This document shows positions 20,570-33,033 of a stretch of 64,000 bases of DNA, piece after piece (the stretch's first letter is position 1; each line of letters starts with the position of its first letter). The notes beneath the pieces were generated by a model. That model was not told the origin of the DNA, made no database searches, and saw only the letters and a list, made by a program, of their open reading frames with translations. A program made the translations under genes and the position numbers. Source of the stretch: Magnolia sinica (Eukaryota; Streptophyta; Magnoliopsida; Magnoliales; Magnoliaceae); the NCBI RefSeq assembly GCF_029962835.1, contig NC_080588.1, forward strand, positions 63,698,001 to 63,762,000, read 5' to 3'.

Positions 20570-21410
20570 CCCTGTCTCTACGAATAACAAGTTTTCAAAG
20601 AACTCTACATCTCCAGATTATATGATCACATTGGATTCTGAGTCTATAGGCTTTACTGTTTTGTACATAACCTACAAAGGTGCACTTTACAGCTCTTGTT
20701 CCCAACTTGATTCTTTTAAGGTTAAGAGTTCTACAGTACGTGAGATACCCCACATTCTAAGATATCCTACGTTTGATTTTCTTCCTTTTTATATCTCATA
20801 TGTAGAGGTCTTGGTTTTCTTAGTTGGGATCCTATTCAGGACATGACAATTGTTAATAATGTTTCTCCCCATAGGCTTAATGGTAACTCAGCTTGTATTA
20901 GCATTAAGTTGACTACTTCAACTAAAGTATTATTCTTCTTGGACACACCATTTTATTGTGTTATGTAGGGTGTTGTGCACTTGTATATTATACCGTGTTC
21001 TTCACAATAGTTAGAAAACTCATTAGAGAATTATTCTCCTCTTCTGTCACTATGAATGATTTTTTTTTTTTTTACATTTTTAATTAATTAATTTTCAACT
21101 TCGGATTTATAAGTCTTGAATGCATTAAATGCCTCATCTTTAGATTTTAGCAGGTACACATGCACATATATTGAACAATCGTCTATTAATGTTATAAAAT
21201 ACCTTTTATCTCATTGGGTAAAAATGTCATTCAACTCGCATATGTTAATATGCATTAGGTTTAACATCTAAGATGATCTCTTAGCACTTAGAAGTGATTT
21301 CTTAGTCATTTTGATTGTATGCACACTTCATAGCTATTGTTCTCATTTTCATTATATGAGATTAGGCTATTTTTAGCCACAAGTCTTATGTTACTATAGC
21401 CTATATGTAA
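20570..21410 (-). pseudogene. Ty1/copia integrase region, decayed
   Basis: The minus strand can be read in mostly one frame with many stops: KKSLLSAKRSS, then HINICELND, RYFITLIDDCSIYVHVYLLK and KDEAFNAFKTYKSEVEN, IIHSDRRGE, FSNEFSNYCEEHGIIYKCT and NGVSKKNNTLVEVVNLML. These are the ordered blocks of a Ty1/copia integrase: the GAG-pre-integrase tail, DDE core with the DCS and SDRGGE motifs, and PQQNGVxERKN. It ends in the post-core region near 20570. A long A/T insertion near 21060-21080 splits the core. It is an old remnant. The RT and RNase H that should follow are not found to the left. Confidence 0.8.
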
Positions 21411-22799
21411 GTTGATCTATTGATGTCCGAGAAAGGGGGAGGGGGTAAATAGGACTTAACCAATTTTTGATAATCAATTGCAAAAAATAAATTCACAACA
21501 ACAATTAATATTGAAATATTGATTTCAATTGAATTGTAGGACAACCTTCACCTACAATCTTAAGTAGGACAATCTTATTTCACGACTTCCTTAATTTATG
21601 TATTTCAAGATGATAAATATAAGAATAAGATTATTAATCACCACAATATACACACAATTATAATAGTTCAATTTTTAACACAAACCTACTCCACTCCTAA
21701 AATTACTTCTCGACGTAATTTTGACTTTCCACTATATTCAAGGTTTTCATAGGCTAAACTCAACAATTTCTTATGGTTTGTGATTTTCACAAGCTATCAC
21801 AATTAACCTCAAGTGATTTTAATGGCCGTATCACTTTTAAATCTGATAAGATTTTTCGGGCAGTCTCAATCAATCCAAACTGAAAGTAATTTACCAAATG
21901 CAAAACTTATATTCTTGAAGACGTGAGTCAAAGCGAAGATATCGATGAAGCCTTTGAAGTTGAATCTTCAGTAGATGCAACGATCCTTTCTTTTCTCAGA
22001 TGATGAAGAACTAATGCATGCAATAAAGATCTATAGACATATAATTGATCAAATAACAAAACCATAAAAGCTACAGATTTAATCCTCTATTCTCAAGTTG
22101 AGTATAAGACACCCTCTAATTGAATTTAACACTACTTGAGAAGAGAATTGAATAAGTTACAAAAATAATACAAGAATGATAATGCAAATAGCTTAAAAAA
22201 GAATAAGAATTTTCTATTTTATTTTTCTCTCTTTCTATTCATTTATTTATTTCTTCCGTATTTTGAAAGAGTGAGAAATGATATTTATTTATAGTAAAAG
22301 ATCTAGATCTTCGGTCAGCCTAAGAATCCATTCGGTTGGTCGGATTTTCATGATTCTGTTTCAATGGCTCGCTGATTTCGCGGGATCTTATTTTAAAACA
22401 AACCTAGGTTGGCCTGAACCAAAGTTAGGCTGGCCTAAGATACCTTTGGTTAATCGGAAATAAGATTTGGTTAGCTTATGTTTTTGGGAAATAAAAAATC
22501 TGTATTGCTGTAAACTTGACCTAGCTCGATCTTGGGCTGATCTAAGAAAATTACTAAGATGTACTTTAACCTTGGGTCTTTCATGTCGGTCGGCATATAA
22601 ATGATTCTTCACTTGAAATTCTTCGGAGCCTTCTAATATTGAGATGTTAAGATGTTGAGTCGCAGTACTGTAGTTTTGAAATGTTTGAAGTGAGATGAAG
22701 TTCCATACACTATACATTTTGTCTACTAAATTTGACAACTTACCTGTGCTTAAAGCATTAACACTAATACTATATGTGCTAATCTACCATGTCATAAGG
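21411..22799. other. Uncharacterised 1.4-kb segment inside copia remnants
   Basis: It begins near TGATGTCCGAGAAAGGGGG (21422), a G-rich start seen in some plant retroelement termini, and separates the copia gag-like and integrase pieces where the protease should be. A 116-codon minus frame (22738-22388) has no domain I recognise. It could be an inserted element or solo LTR, but I find no matching duplication. Confidence 0.35.
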
Positions 22800-23215
22800 T
22801 TACATACTTAAGCATATAAATAGAATAATTCTTTTCATTCAATGGAAACTTAATCATTTCATTACAAGCATATTACTTTCTCACAAAGTTTCTATTTTTG
22901 GACAAGATCAACTAGCCATATTCATACACAACTCTGATCCTAGGTTTTCTGTTCTTTTTCTTTTGAATCTTCTTGAATTTTCCTTAATCTTTGTTGGATT
23001 TTAGCGATTTGTTCATTTCAGAGTTAATATTTTGGAATAATTTTTCTACTGCATTCACCTTGAATGAGGATGTACCATTGACGTCATCTATCTTATCTTA
23101 GTTACGATATTCTTCCTTAATACGAATATATTTTTGAATTTGTTCCAAGATGAACTATTCTGATTTATGCGATGGTAGATAATAAGTTGTATTCCAACAC
23201 ATTACATTTTTTTTT
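22800..23215 (-). pseudogene. Possible Ty1/copia gag C-terminal fragment
   Basis: The minus strand gives, across stops and a frameshift, QIQKYIRIKEEYRN, DDVNGTSSFKVNAVEK and a run of Lys/Arg ending RKPRIRVVYEYG. The pattern resembles the C-terminal part of copia Gag just before the CX2C zinc knuckle. It lies upstream, in minus orientation, of the copia integrase fragment, so the two may belong to one element. Tentative. Confidence 0.4.
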
Positions 23216-25757
23216 GCTAAAGTTGTTCCTGTGTACAGGTCATAAAGCCGATCGGATAGGGCATTACTCTAGTAGTAAGTTGTTCTGAAGTGTCGTTGTC
23301 GGTTGCTTTTGTTTAGGATTGTAGGTTAGGTTCCAGAATGTAGAATAAATTCAAAGCGGTGAGAAGTAACTTCAACTTGTCTTGCCATCTAGTGAAGTTT
23401 GTATGGTTGAATCGGTCTAGTCTAATTAGGTCCTAATTCATTAGTTTAATTGATGCAATACTTTCGGTATCCATGAATTAAGCTTAAAGGTTGTTGGAAA
23501 TTATTTCACAAAATAATATTAGAAACATAACAAAAAATAAAATAAAACTAACACCAGGCTAAATTATATATGTAATACGTTGTCTTTAAAGCTTAATTCG
23601 CCCTATTCTCTTGTTGAATTGAGATTGTTGGTGGGTTACAAGCAAATTGCTTTTAAGATAAGACAAGCCTTTCGTAAGGTCCTACGTGTAGCAATTACAA
23701 AGGGACTTACACATGGACTTGGTTAATGCAGTTTGCTTCTCTGGTATATTTGTTAAGTGCTCGAACTCAGTGACTCAAAAAAGGTTCGAGTTACTCAGCT
23801 AGTTTTTGAATAATCTTAAAATTTTAAAAAAAGAAACTATTTACAGAGATTAGATATTCTGATTGAATTTGTTAGACTTGGTTGATTTTGGACTTCGAAG
23901 GTCCAGTTTATATAGTATCTAGGGTGTGAACCATTGTTAGGTGGTTATCAATGGTTCATAATGTTTGTAAAACGTTTTTCACCATTGACACTACATTCCG
24001 TACGTTTCAGATCATTAGATCAATGATTTGATCGTTGGATTATCAAGGGTCGTTATTTTTTAGACTATTTTGACTATTAAGACTATTAGCTGTTCTTAGA
24101 AATGGTCGATGGTTTCAGATCGATCGATCTAACCATTTTCAGGAGCCTATAAAGTCAAGCCATCACTCACAGTCTCATGATGATTTGCATAAGGTCACAA
24201 GGTAACGACATGGTACACACTTATAAAGTGCACTAACTAGCACAACTACAGTCACATTGTGCCACTACCGGAGCATATGCACTGAAACATACAAACCGAG
24301 CCTCTCCCCATTTTTTCCCAGTAAAACTACTCAACATTCTCACAAATAAAAAATTCTTGACTCCTTCGGACTTGGGATTAAAAACAATGATTATTTAATT
24401 TACTTTGGTTTTTGAAAATAGTTTAAGACGGAAACAAATTTTCATACTTGTATTTATGCTTTATTTTTTATTTTTAAATAAAAAAACTCAAGAAATTCAA
24501 ATCCCACTATGCATGGGACAGGCATTTGCCACAACGGGAGACGTGTGGCGGTCGCCTGACAAGTTTCATTGCATGGGATGGGAGCCATGTTCATTTCACG
24601 TGAGTATGTATCGCACGTGAGAGGGAACATAAAACTTCCTGCACCCTCTTCAAAAGCGTGTAAGCGAGTAGGAGCCTAGAAATGGTCTTCTCCGGATCAT
24701 GTACTCCTTTGAAGGGGCAACCTGGTATGCCTTCCCTTGCTTGTGCTCTCTTTGATGCAGACATGCAAGTCGCCATGGCTACTCTAGGAGTAGCCTTATG
24801 AATCCTACTCTCACCACATATCCGAATGTAGCATACCCGTGCAAGATCCGGTCCGTTCATCAGGTTAGCCCATCATGGTGCATGCAGTTGCCCGATCAAC
24901 AGGTCAGTTCAGACATCGGGCATATGCGAGCCATTTGGTTGTTACCTCGACCGCCCATCTTTTCACACACGCGTGGCCCACCTAGTGGATGAACCATCCT
25001 AATTTTGAAGACACACAAATTAAAAGGCGTGACCCACCTAATGAACAACCCGGAACTACCATACGCTTATGATCCGAGAGAGAGTAGGAATTAATGTGGG
25101 GCAGCCATCACAAATTCTCCTGGGACAGATATGGCCCATATGAGTCATGTCCAATGCACCTTGTCTACACCAAACACACCCTCGCTTCTCTCATCAAGAA
25201 ATGTTCCTCCATGGTGGGGCCCATGCATTCAAAGAAAGATGATTTATGTTGGATTTTCTACCTAGATGATTTACACATGAATGACTTCCTGTCCCCCTTT
25301 TGTTCTTATGCATATCAACATTATGAGGTGTGCAACATAGGCCTTTATTTCCTAAAATTTCAACCCAAGCCCTATTATCTGTTTTTGTCAATTTCTCCAC
25401 ATGGAAAATCCACCTTCTATCAAGGACGCACATGAAAGCCATGAGGAACTGACCCATGCCACTCACATTATTCTTCTCCAAAGGGCTTGACCATGTACAA
25501 CACCCATGTGCTTGATGCAAGACAACGTGTGTCGGTGTACCATCCCCACATTCCATGCATGCATTCACAGGCCGCCCCCACATGTGAACACATCAGCTGG
25601 GCAAGATATGTACGTTGGTTACGTTGTGGACTGGAATACATGGGCACATTTTTACGTTGGATGGTCTACGGAATTTTTTTGTTTTCCTTCGGTTGAATGT
25701 GGGTGTAAAAACATGCCTGGAAATATATATTTCTTCACTGTTTGGTTGGACAACCGC
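23216..25757. other. 2.5 kb without a recognisable gene
   Basis: Mixed AT-rich sequence to about 24500, then sequence with scattered GGGCCCA and CACGTG-like words. The open frames (for example 25583-25194 minus) have Cys/His-rich but patternless translations and no domain. I see no terminal repeats that close on themselves. Confidence 0.4.
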
Positions 25758-25765
25758 ATTGATAT

Positions 25766-25977
25766 TAGGGCTGAAAGTTGGGCAGGTTCAACATGGCCAA
25801 CCCGACATTGGATTCGGCTCAGGCAGGATGTATGAGGTTTAGTCTCGAGCTTGGGCTATACAACACCAACGTGATAAAACTTAGGTTGGGCTTGGGTTGA
25901 GGTCTCGAGTTGCCTGACCCAACCAAACCCAATCAATATATTATTGAGTATGGACCGTCTATGTTGAAGGCACATGA
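25766..25977. mobile_element. hAT-like non-autonomous element, left part
   Basis: The element starts TAGGGCTGAAAGTTGGGCAG; the far end at 41108, read in reverse complement, starts TAGGGCCGAAAGTCGGGTGG. Flanks are ATTGATAT (25758-25765) and ACTGATAT (41109-41116), an 8-bp target duplication with one mismatch, typical of hAT elements. It is interrupted at 25977 by a giant solo LTR. Confidence 0.8.
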
Positions 25978-26589
25978 TGTGAGACTCGTATCCTAGCCCG
26001 GACCGTTCCGTAAGCTTCCGTAACCCTTCTGATCGAATTCTGGCAACCCGCGACTTATATCCGCCATTTTCGCACGATCCTGAGTCATGTCCCATATTTC
26101 AGAGTCAGCTCGACTCGAGACTTGTACCCTTGCGACCGCACCGTTGCCGCGGTTCTGATGCCGCACCTCGCGCGCTGATGCAATACCCGAGCTAGGAGAT
26201 GTGGGCCCGCGTTCAGTTCGAGAAAATGCCATGCATTGCAAATACTGAGGGAATCTCTACGACACATTCCATCAATTCATCAATCAAGTACACATTACAC
26301 CCTATCACTCACTCATCCCCAAAGTCAACTCTTTCCCTTATACAAAGTACCCCCTTCCATCACTCACTATCACTTCTCTCCCATCACCTCTCTCTCTCAT
26401 TCTCCCAAGCAACTCACGTCCAAGCTCCATGAGAGAGCTAGGTGTGGCCCACCTTCCTACCATCCAATCCCACCCTCTATAATCAATCTTGACCATTGAA
26501 TTATGTGCTATTGGAGCTAAATAGGAGGAGAAGTCCAAGATGAAGCAAAAGATGGATGTATTTTATGATTTGATTGTGAGATTTTGATG

Positions 26590-26673
26590 ATTTGAGGGCC
26601 CATTATAGTGGGACCCATCATGATGTATGCATTGTATTGAGGGGCCCATAGTGGCGGGACCCCTCCTCCATCC

Positions 26674-26720
<47 letters not shown>

Positions 26721-27377
26721 TTGTGTGATGGCTTACTTGATGAGTGTGTTGCATCCACACCATCAGTTTGACGATGCTGGATGTGGGCCCTGTTGTATGT
26801 ACATCCACGCTGTCCATGCTAGACAGGGACCCACCTTGAAGTATGTGTTGTATCTGCACTTCTAGCTGGGACGGTGTTGGTCGTGGGACAATGGGACCCA
26901 CTAGACCGTCTAGTGTCTGAATGTGGCCCCACTATGATGTTTGTGTTATATCCAAACCGTTCAGGGTCTGGATGTGGCACCCACCTGATGCATGCACTGT
27001 ATTCATACCGTCCAGCCATTTTAAGATGGCAGGTGGGTCCCACGTGATGTATGTGTGAAGCTAGGTGTGATGTAAGTGTTTTATCCCAGCTGTCCAGTAA
27101 CATCTGGACGATGGGACACCATCGTAATGTATCTGTTTTATCCCACGTGGGACGCACCTATAATGTGTTGTATATCCACACCGTCTAGACCATCTGGACG
27201 GTGCTGTAGTGCCCCACCACTGATGTAAGTGTCTTATCTGATGCTGTCCATCTGGACCACACCTTATATAGGTGTTTGATCTCCACCGTCCATCCAGGTG
27301 GGACGCACCGTGATGCATTGTCCACATCGTCCAGTCCATTGGACGGTGGTTGCTGGACGCTGATGATGATGATGATG

Positions 27378-27411
<34 letters not shown>

Positions 27412-28202
27412 TTATAATAATATATTTTATTACTTATGATGGTGGGTCCCACATGGTACCCAGCTATATTGCTGGTGTGGTTGACGTCAGCTAGTTCTGA
27501 GGGGTCCTCTTGATGTATGTATACAGTACCATCCATCCATTTTCATATGGTGTGGCCCACCCCGTGTGGGTGAGATCCACTTTGATGTATGTATTTGGTC
27601 CCCACACCGTCCATCTGGATAGTGCAAGTGTGGGATGCACCATGATGCATGGGTTTAATCCCCATTGTTTGTCCATTTAAGGACGTGGGCCACACCATGA
27701 GGTATGTGTTTCTCCATCCACCCATTTGTCTTGGGATGTTTGGCCCATCTCACATGTGTGGGTGGGACCCACCTTGATGTACTTATTATATCTTCACCGT
27801 CCAGATCTCCTTGATGGTGGCCCCACCTTGATGTAAGTGTTTTATATCCACGTCGTCCATCTATTTTGCTGGATAACCACCTTGAGTTGTGTTTTGATCT
27901 AAGCCGTTCATCTGTTTTGGCAGCAGGTGGGTCCCACCTTGATATACTTACCATATGTCCACTTCATCCATCCAGATCTGTGGGACCTGCCATGATTTTT
28001 GAATTCATCAATGCCATCCACCTATTTTGCATCCATGCCGGTCATCTGTGAGATCAGCAGTGATACATGTATTATATATCTATGCCGTCCATCCAGTTTT
28101 TTAGATCATTTGAAGGACTGACTCACCTTGATTGTATGTATTCTATAGCCACGCCGTCCAATCCAGCTAGGACGTGGGCCCCACCATGATGTATGTGTAT
28201 TA
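26590..28202. repeat. Satellite-like array, 55-75 bp units
   Basis: About 22 loosely spaced copies of a unit on the theme GTGGGACCCACCTTGATG, TATGTGTTTTATCC, ACACCGTCCATCTGG. Spacing is irregular (about 55-75 bp) and divergence is high. It contains a (TC)n run at about 26676-26717 and a (TGA)n(TAA)n run at about 27361-27410. The last unit is cut at 28202 by the Athila-like element and resumes at 37295. Confidence 0.8.
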
Positions 28203-30346
28203 TGTTCACTCCCCAAGTATAGGGTTGTGATGTAGTAATAAACTCAGTGAGACCAAGGTCGAATCCCAAGGGACTGAACCTTGTACGTAATCTGAAAATA
28301 ACTAGAACTAGAACTAGAAAAAGATGAAATCTAAATCAAGTGGATTTGAGGAATAATGGTGAAATAGTAAACTAAAATATGTAGAATTCAAAGGTAGGAA
28401 ACTAGGGTGCCAAGGATCCACTTGTAGAGATCAGGGAGATCTACGCTTGATTCACGAACTCAACTGGACTTCGAGTCCCATCTTCATCCAGTTAGAAGAT
28501 ATAACCTGAAAATCAAATCTGAACGTCTTTTGATCTAGTTTTAGAGAGATAAGATCGAAGTAAATTAGAATGGATTCCTTCACAAAACCATGCCCATGAG
28601 ACAAAGCAAACAACAAAATTAAACCGATCTACTTCAATCTGAGAGATGTATGAATGGTAGGAAGGGTGCCGTCATCTAACCATGCCCATGAGACGATAGT
28701 AAACAACAGAGCTTCCTAACTTCATAATCACGAAGAGGAAAAAGAAATACTCAAGCCATCACAGATCTATTGTAATTTCAGTCACAACAAACCATTAAAA
28801 ACTAAAGGCATTCCTATTAATCAAACTAGAATCAACATCTGTTCATCACAGGCATCCAAGCCGTAGTATCAACCCCATCACGCCACAAGCTTCACCTCTT
28901 AGTCCTAGCTAAGAGGTTAGCTAACCACAGGCATGATTAACTAATTCTCAAAAGAAAGAAAGAAAAAACTAAAATAGAAAAACTAAAGAAAAACTCTCTT
29001 TCACGTGTACACGGCCTTCATGGCTGCTCATCCAAAGATTGGATGCCTTCTCTCTCTCTATTCTCTTGCTTATATGGCTTCTGGAGGTCGGCTGGGAATG
29101 TGGAGACTTCATGCAGAAGTCTCGGTTGCTGTGTAAGTCGGTGGAGAGGTGTACGCAGCAACCAGATTTGAAAACTTCTTTCTTAAGGACCGTCTTGCGT
29201 TTGAATCGAATTTGCGGCCAATGGATGCTTTAGATGCAAGATCTAAGACGTTCAGTCGTCATAGATATGGTCAGTCCCCCCTTGGTGATCTTTTGGATGG
29301 TCTAGATGGACGGACCGAACCCTGCTATGATCGCAGAATGGCCCGGATTGGCCGGGCGCGCGCGGACTGCGTAAACAGAGCCCGAAACAGTCTGCGTTGG
29401 ACTCTCGGTGGGGCCCACTTTCCTTGTCTTTTGAGAAATCCAAACCGTCCACCAGATTCCCCTAGAAATTTTGGTCGGGAATGGGTTGTTTTGGATCGGT
29501 TTTGGTGTGGCTCATAGAATCTTTCTTGCTGCCGTTCATTCTGTGTTTGAACAATATTTTCCTCTGTGTGCAAGGATGGGGTTGGAAGAACTTCCTGTTT
29601 ACAGTCAGTTTGACCTTGTGGAATGAATGGACGGTCCGAATTGACCACTTGATCGAAGGTGGTGGCCCACAAGGATTCGTCTGCAGCCCCTGTTTCGCAA
29701 CAGGATTGCGAAATCCTTATTATTTTGAATTTGAGCGGGTCAGCTATGGCTGACCGGTTTGACTAGATTTGATGCACTGTGATTGTACGTGTGCTGTGCA
29801 CACGGACTCGCGTAAAGTGGAACCCACCTTACTTCTTTTGATAAACCCACATCGTCCATCTGGTTTCCCATCTAATTTAATGGGTTAAGACCAAAATTGA
29901 GGCATCTACAAAGATCAAGTGGGCCCCAGATTGCTGATATGTGGGTCGATCTGTCCTTTGGGCCACTTTCACAGCGATCCAATGGCTGATTTCTGACGTG
30001 TACGGTTAATTTATGGTCTTCAGTCCACATATAGAGTTTTGAGTTGAACGGATGGTGGGAACCCTATGATCTCGTATTCTGGACGTCTTTCGGGCCACTT
30101 GAGCTTCAATTTCTTGATTTTCTTAGATCTTCGGCATGCAAATCTGTCGATCTTGGTCTCCTGGGGTCTGTCCTATGCTTTGGTAAATTCTGAGCATTAA
30201 ATCTCAGCTTTTAGAACCCTATTTTGATCCAAGCTCCTAAATACACCTTGCATTAAAAACACGATTAAAGCAGGGCGTTAAACAGTACCATGTTCATAAA
30301 TCCAAGCAATAACTGGGGTCTAATATGCAATATTTGACCCTCAATA
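28203..30346 (-). repeat. 3' LTR of the gag-protease element
   Basis: 2144 bp. On the plus strand it starts TGTTCACTCCCCAAGTATAG and ends GACCCTCAATA. In element sense it starts TATTGAGGG and ends GTGAACA. It holds a hairpin at 28896-28915 (CTCTTAG and CTAAGAG arms) shared with the other Athila-like LTRs. Confidence 0.9.
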
Positions 30347-31635
30347 CAACCCCCAACCAGCATCTTGCTAGTCCCGAGCAAAGTATGCGAAAAGTAAGTT
30401 GAGAATTGCAGGACAATTTCTATAAACTCAAGTGATTTTTGCAAAATAATCCAGATACGAAAATTTTAAGATTGATGAGTGTTGGGCATTAATCTCTTGG
30501 ACTCAAGCGCACAGTAAACTTCATAATCAAGTTCAATGCATTAACCCATCAATTAGAAAAATTCTAAACATTGAGGTCCATGTGTGTGTAGTGTAATCTC
30601 AACTTATTATCATTAAGAGATTCAATTGTCAATTTCCACGATAACACTGATGATCGAATGAGCATTCAGGACAACCAAAACCTAGACCAAAACTTGCCTT
30701 ACAGTTCAACTTTTCATTCTACCAGCCTTTGATTTTTCTATGAACAGTAATGCCAAGGAGGGGAATCAAATCCTCACCTATAGGGAGCAAACCTATGGTG
30801 AAAACTAGTCACCTAACTCTTTCCAAATGTCAACCATGGGGAATCGAATCTACACCTATAAGGAGAAAACTTATGGTGAAGTTCGTTCGCCCAACCCTTT
30901 CCGCAAGCAGCAATCTTATAGCTGGGTATTTTTTTTTTCTTTCATTCTTCTTATTGAACATGATGGACAAATTTCTAGGATTGGTTCCTTCCATGCTTAA
31001 TGATCACCAAGTTACAATTCAAATATCAAACTGAAACCTTAATATGAAAGTGAGATGTGACATGTGAAATCATGACTCAATCAATGTTTATAACTTCTAA
31101 TTCTAGATTAACAATTCAACTTAATTGTGAAATCTAACAGATACTGAATCCAAGAGTCATAAATTACCAATATCACATATCTTGAAATTCGAAGTGCCTT
31201 AGATGGCAGTCAAAATCACTTCGAATTCACAAGAAGAAAAATTAAAAATTTTCAAAATTTTTTTTTTTGCTCAAGACCAAGGAAAACACTAATTAGGTTT
31301 CTTAATCTCCCACCCCCAACCTAAAATCTACATTGTCCTCAATGTAAAAGATATGAGCATGCAATGTATATGGGACAACGAAAGTAAATGAGAAGGGATG
31401 GGAAGATAGTATCTGGACGAAGGAATCGAGAAAGACTTTTCAAGAGATCGCAGTGTGAGAGCAGGTTAGCACGAGAGTGAAAACATGAAAGTGAACTAAC
31501 CTAATGACATAAAACCGACTAACTTAGAGCAGCATAAAGCAAACTACCCTAGTCCTATGAAAGTAGTAAATTCTAATCCTCAACTGTGAAAGAATGGAAA
31601 ATCTACTAAATCATGCATCTAGGTTCTTCTATTGG
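30347..31635 (-). other. 3' untranslated region of the gag-protease element
   Basis: Noncoding in the element sense. It includes a diverged tandem pair on the theme GAATCAAATCCTCACCTATA at 30770 and 30843, matching a 77-bp duplication in the complete element (49704 and 49781), and a G-rich purine tract next to the LTR (minus strand GGTTGGGGGTTG). The duplex GGGAGATTAAGAAACC and ACATTGAGGACAATGTAG-type motifs near 31300-31345 are also shared. Confidence 0.6.
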
Positions 31636-33033
31636 CTAGTATCTTGGTAAATTTCTCAGAAGGTTTTTCATCAAGATCATCCAAAAGCCCATTTTGTAGT
31701 AGGCTTGGATGTCATGGAGCGTGAATGTCCAAAGAAATTGAGGGACCTCAGCATAAAGTTTTCTTTTAGTTATCTGAAGTATCCAAAGTATATACGATTC
31801 ACCTGTGGCAGATAAAATTTTGAAGTTAGTACACCATGATGAATCAGAGACTATAAGTAGATGAAATTCAGAAAAATTTGTAGTAGGTGGTGTAGTCTTA
31901 ACACACGCCGAAGTTTCACTCTTTAGTTCAATTTTCAGCTCCTCCTTTAATGGTAAATATTCAGGATCTGGGGGAGGAGGTACTTCAGAATAATGGTTCT
32001 CTCGGTCCGTGACAACTACCAAGGTATTGTCTTGCAAGGCATCCACTATTTCTTGTATCATGGAATCGTTTGAATCTGTAAAGTATACCAAACAATCATC
32101 TAAAGAGTCGAAACATTCAGTTAAAAGGAGTTCATTCATTCTATCGAGATCTGTGATGATATGTTCAATAACTCCTTTATCTTCTTCGAGAGTAAAAATG
32201 AGCATACTCTCTTGTTTGTTCTCAAGGTGAGATGATGTCACTACTGGGTATGTCTCTTTTTGACCTAAATAGGCATATTTTAAATAAGAGAGTAAAGGTT
32301 TTAGGTTAAGCTTCGGTGGCTTGAGGTTAGACGATAGAGGCACGTCATCAGTTTGGGGCAATTCTTCAAATTGTGGCCTCCACTGGTTAATTTCAAGCAG
32401 CGCAATATCAAGCAAGACACACGTCTCCCTAATCATATCATCATCTAAGTCATGGGAGTGTATTAGGCATGTCTCTAGAGGGTCAGAGGATAAGGTCAGA
32501 GGCATTCTATCTTTCACGAAAGAATCAATCATGTTAATGTCGTGGAAATCGTCATCATCCTCTGAGTTTCTACCGTTATTGAAAAATATATTTGACTCCA
32601 ATGTCATATTCCCGAAAGACATAGTCATAACACCATTCCTGCAATTGAGAATTGTGTTTGAAGTGGCAAGGAATGGGCGACCAAGAATGACAGGAATCTG
32701 AGTGCTTATGTTACTGATGGGTTCGGTGTCCAGGATGATAAAATCTAAAGGGTAGTAAAATCTATCGACCTGGACCAACACATCCTCAATTATCCCTCTT
32801 GGTACACGAATAGAGTGATCAACAAGTTGTAGTGTGGTTAGGGTGGGTTTTAATTCACCCAAACCTAACTGTTTGTATATTGAGTAGGGAATCAAATTAA
32901 CGCTCGCTCCTAAGTCAAGAAGTGCATGATCAATTCGATAGTCCCCGATTACACATGATATGGTTGGGCTACTGGGATCTTTGAATTTCTGCGGCACGTC
33001 TTGCCTTAGGATGACACTCACTTTCTCAGTCAA
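31636..33033 (-). CDS. Protease plus unique C-terminal extension, gag-protease element
   Basis: An uninterrupted 465-codon stretch on the minus strand, starting just after an in-frame TGA (33058), so the present start is not a real initiator and the original product was Gag-Pro. The first about 150 residues are an aspartic protease: CVIGDYRIDHALLDLGAS with catalytic DLGAS, then IPVILGRPFLAT. An acidic linker (EDDDDFHDINMIDSF) follows. Up to MLIFTL it tracks the complete element. After that the RT is replaced by about 200 residues unique to this copy, including NELLLTECFDSLDDCLVYF, IQEIVDALQDNTLVVV, PPPPDPEYLPLKEELKIEL and ESYILWILQITKRKLY. No known fold is recognised in this tail. That it stays open while gag is broken is notable. 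Confidence 0.6.
   Translation of the reverse strand: MTEKVSVILRQDVPQKFKDPSSPTISCVIGDYRIDHALLDLGASVNLIPYSIYKQLGLGELKPTLTTLQLVDHSIRVPRGIIEDVLVQVDRFYYPLDFIILDTEPISNISTQIPVILGRPFLATSNTILNCRNGVMTMSFGNMTLESNIFFNNGRNSEDDDDFHDINMIDSFVKDRMPLTLSSDPLETCLIHSHDLDDDMIRETCVLLDIALLEINQWRPQFEELPQTDDVPLSSNLKPPKLNLKPLLSYLKYAYLGQKETYPVVTSSHLENKQESMLIFTLEEDKGVIEHIITDLDRMNELLLTECFDSLDDCLVYFTDSNDSMIQEIVDALQDNTLVVVTDRENHYSEVPPPPDPEYLPLKEELKIELKSETSACVKTTPPTTNFSEFHLLIVSDSSWCTNFKILSATGESYILWILQITKRKLYAEVPQFLWTFTLHDIQAYYKMGFWMILMKNLLRNLPRY

Noticed and set aside
25194..25583. 129-codon minus-strand frame with several Cys and His
   Set aside because: No ordered zinc-binding pattern or known domain; consistent with chance openness in GC-mixed sequence.
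26676..26717. (TC)n run as a possible CRISPR-like or regulatory repeat
   Set aside because: A plain dinucleotide microsatellite. No spacer-repeat structure exists anywhere in the window.
29149..29517. 122-codon open frame in the LTR, also present at 36095-36463
   Set aside because: It starts with GTG, not ATG, lies in noncoding LTR DNA, and appears twice only because the two LTRs are copies of each other. Most differences change the residue.
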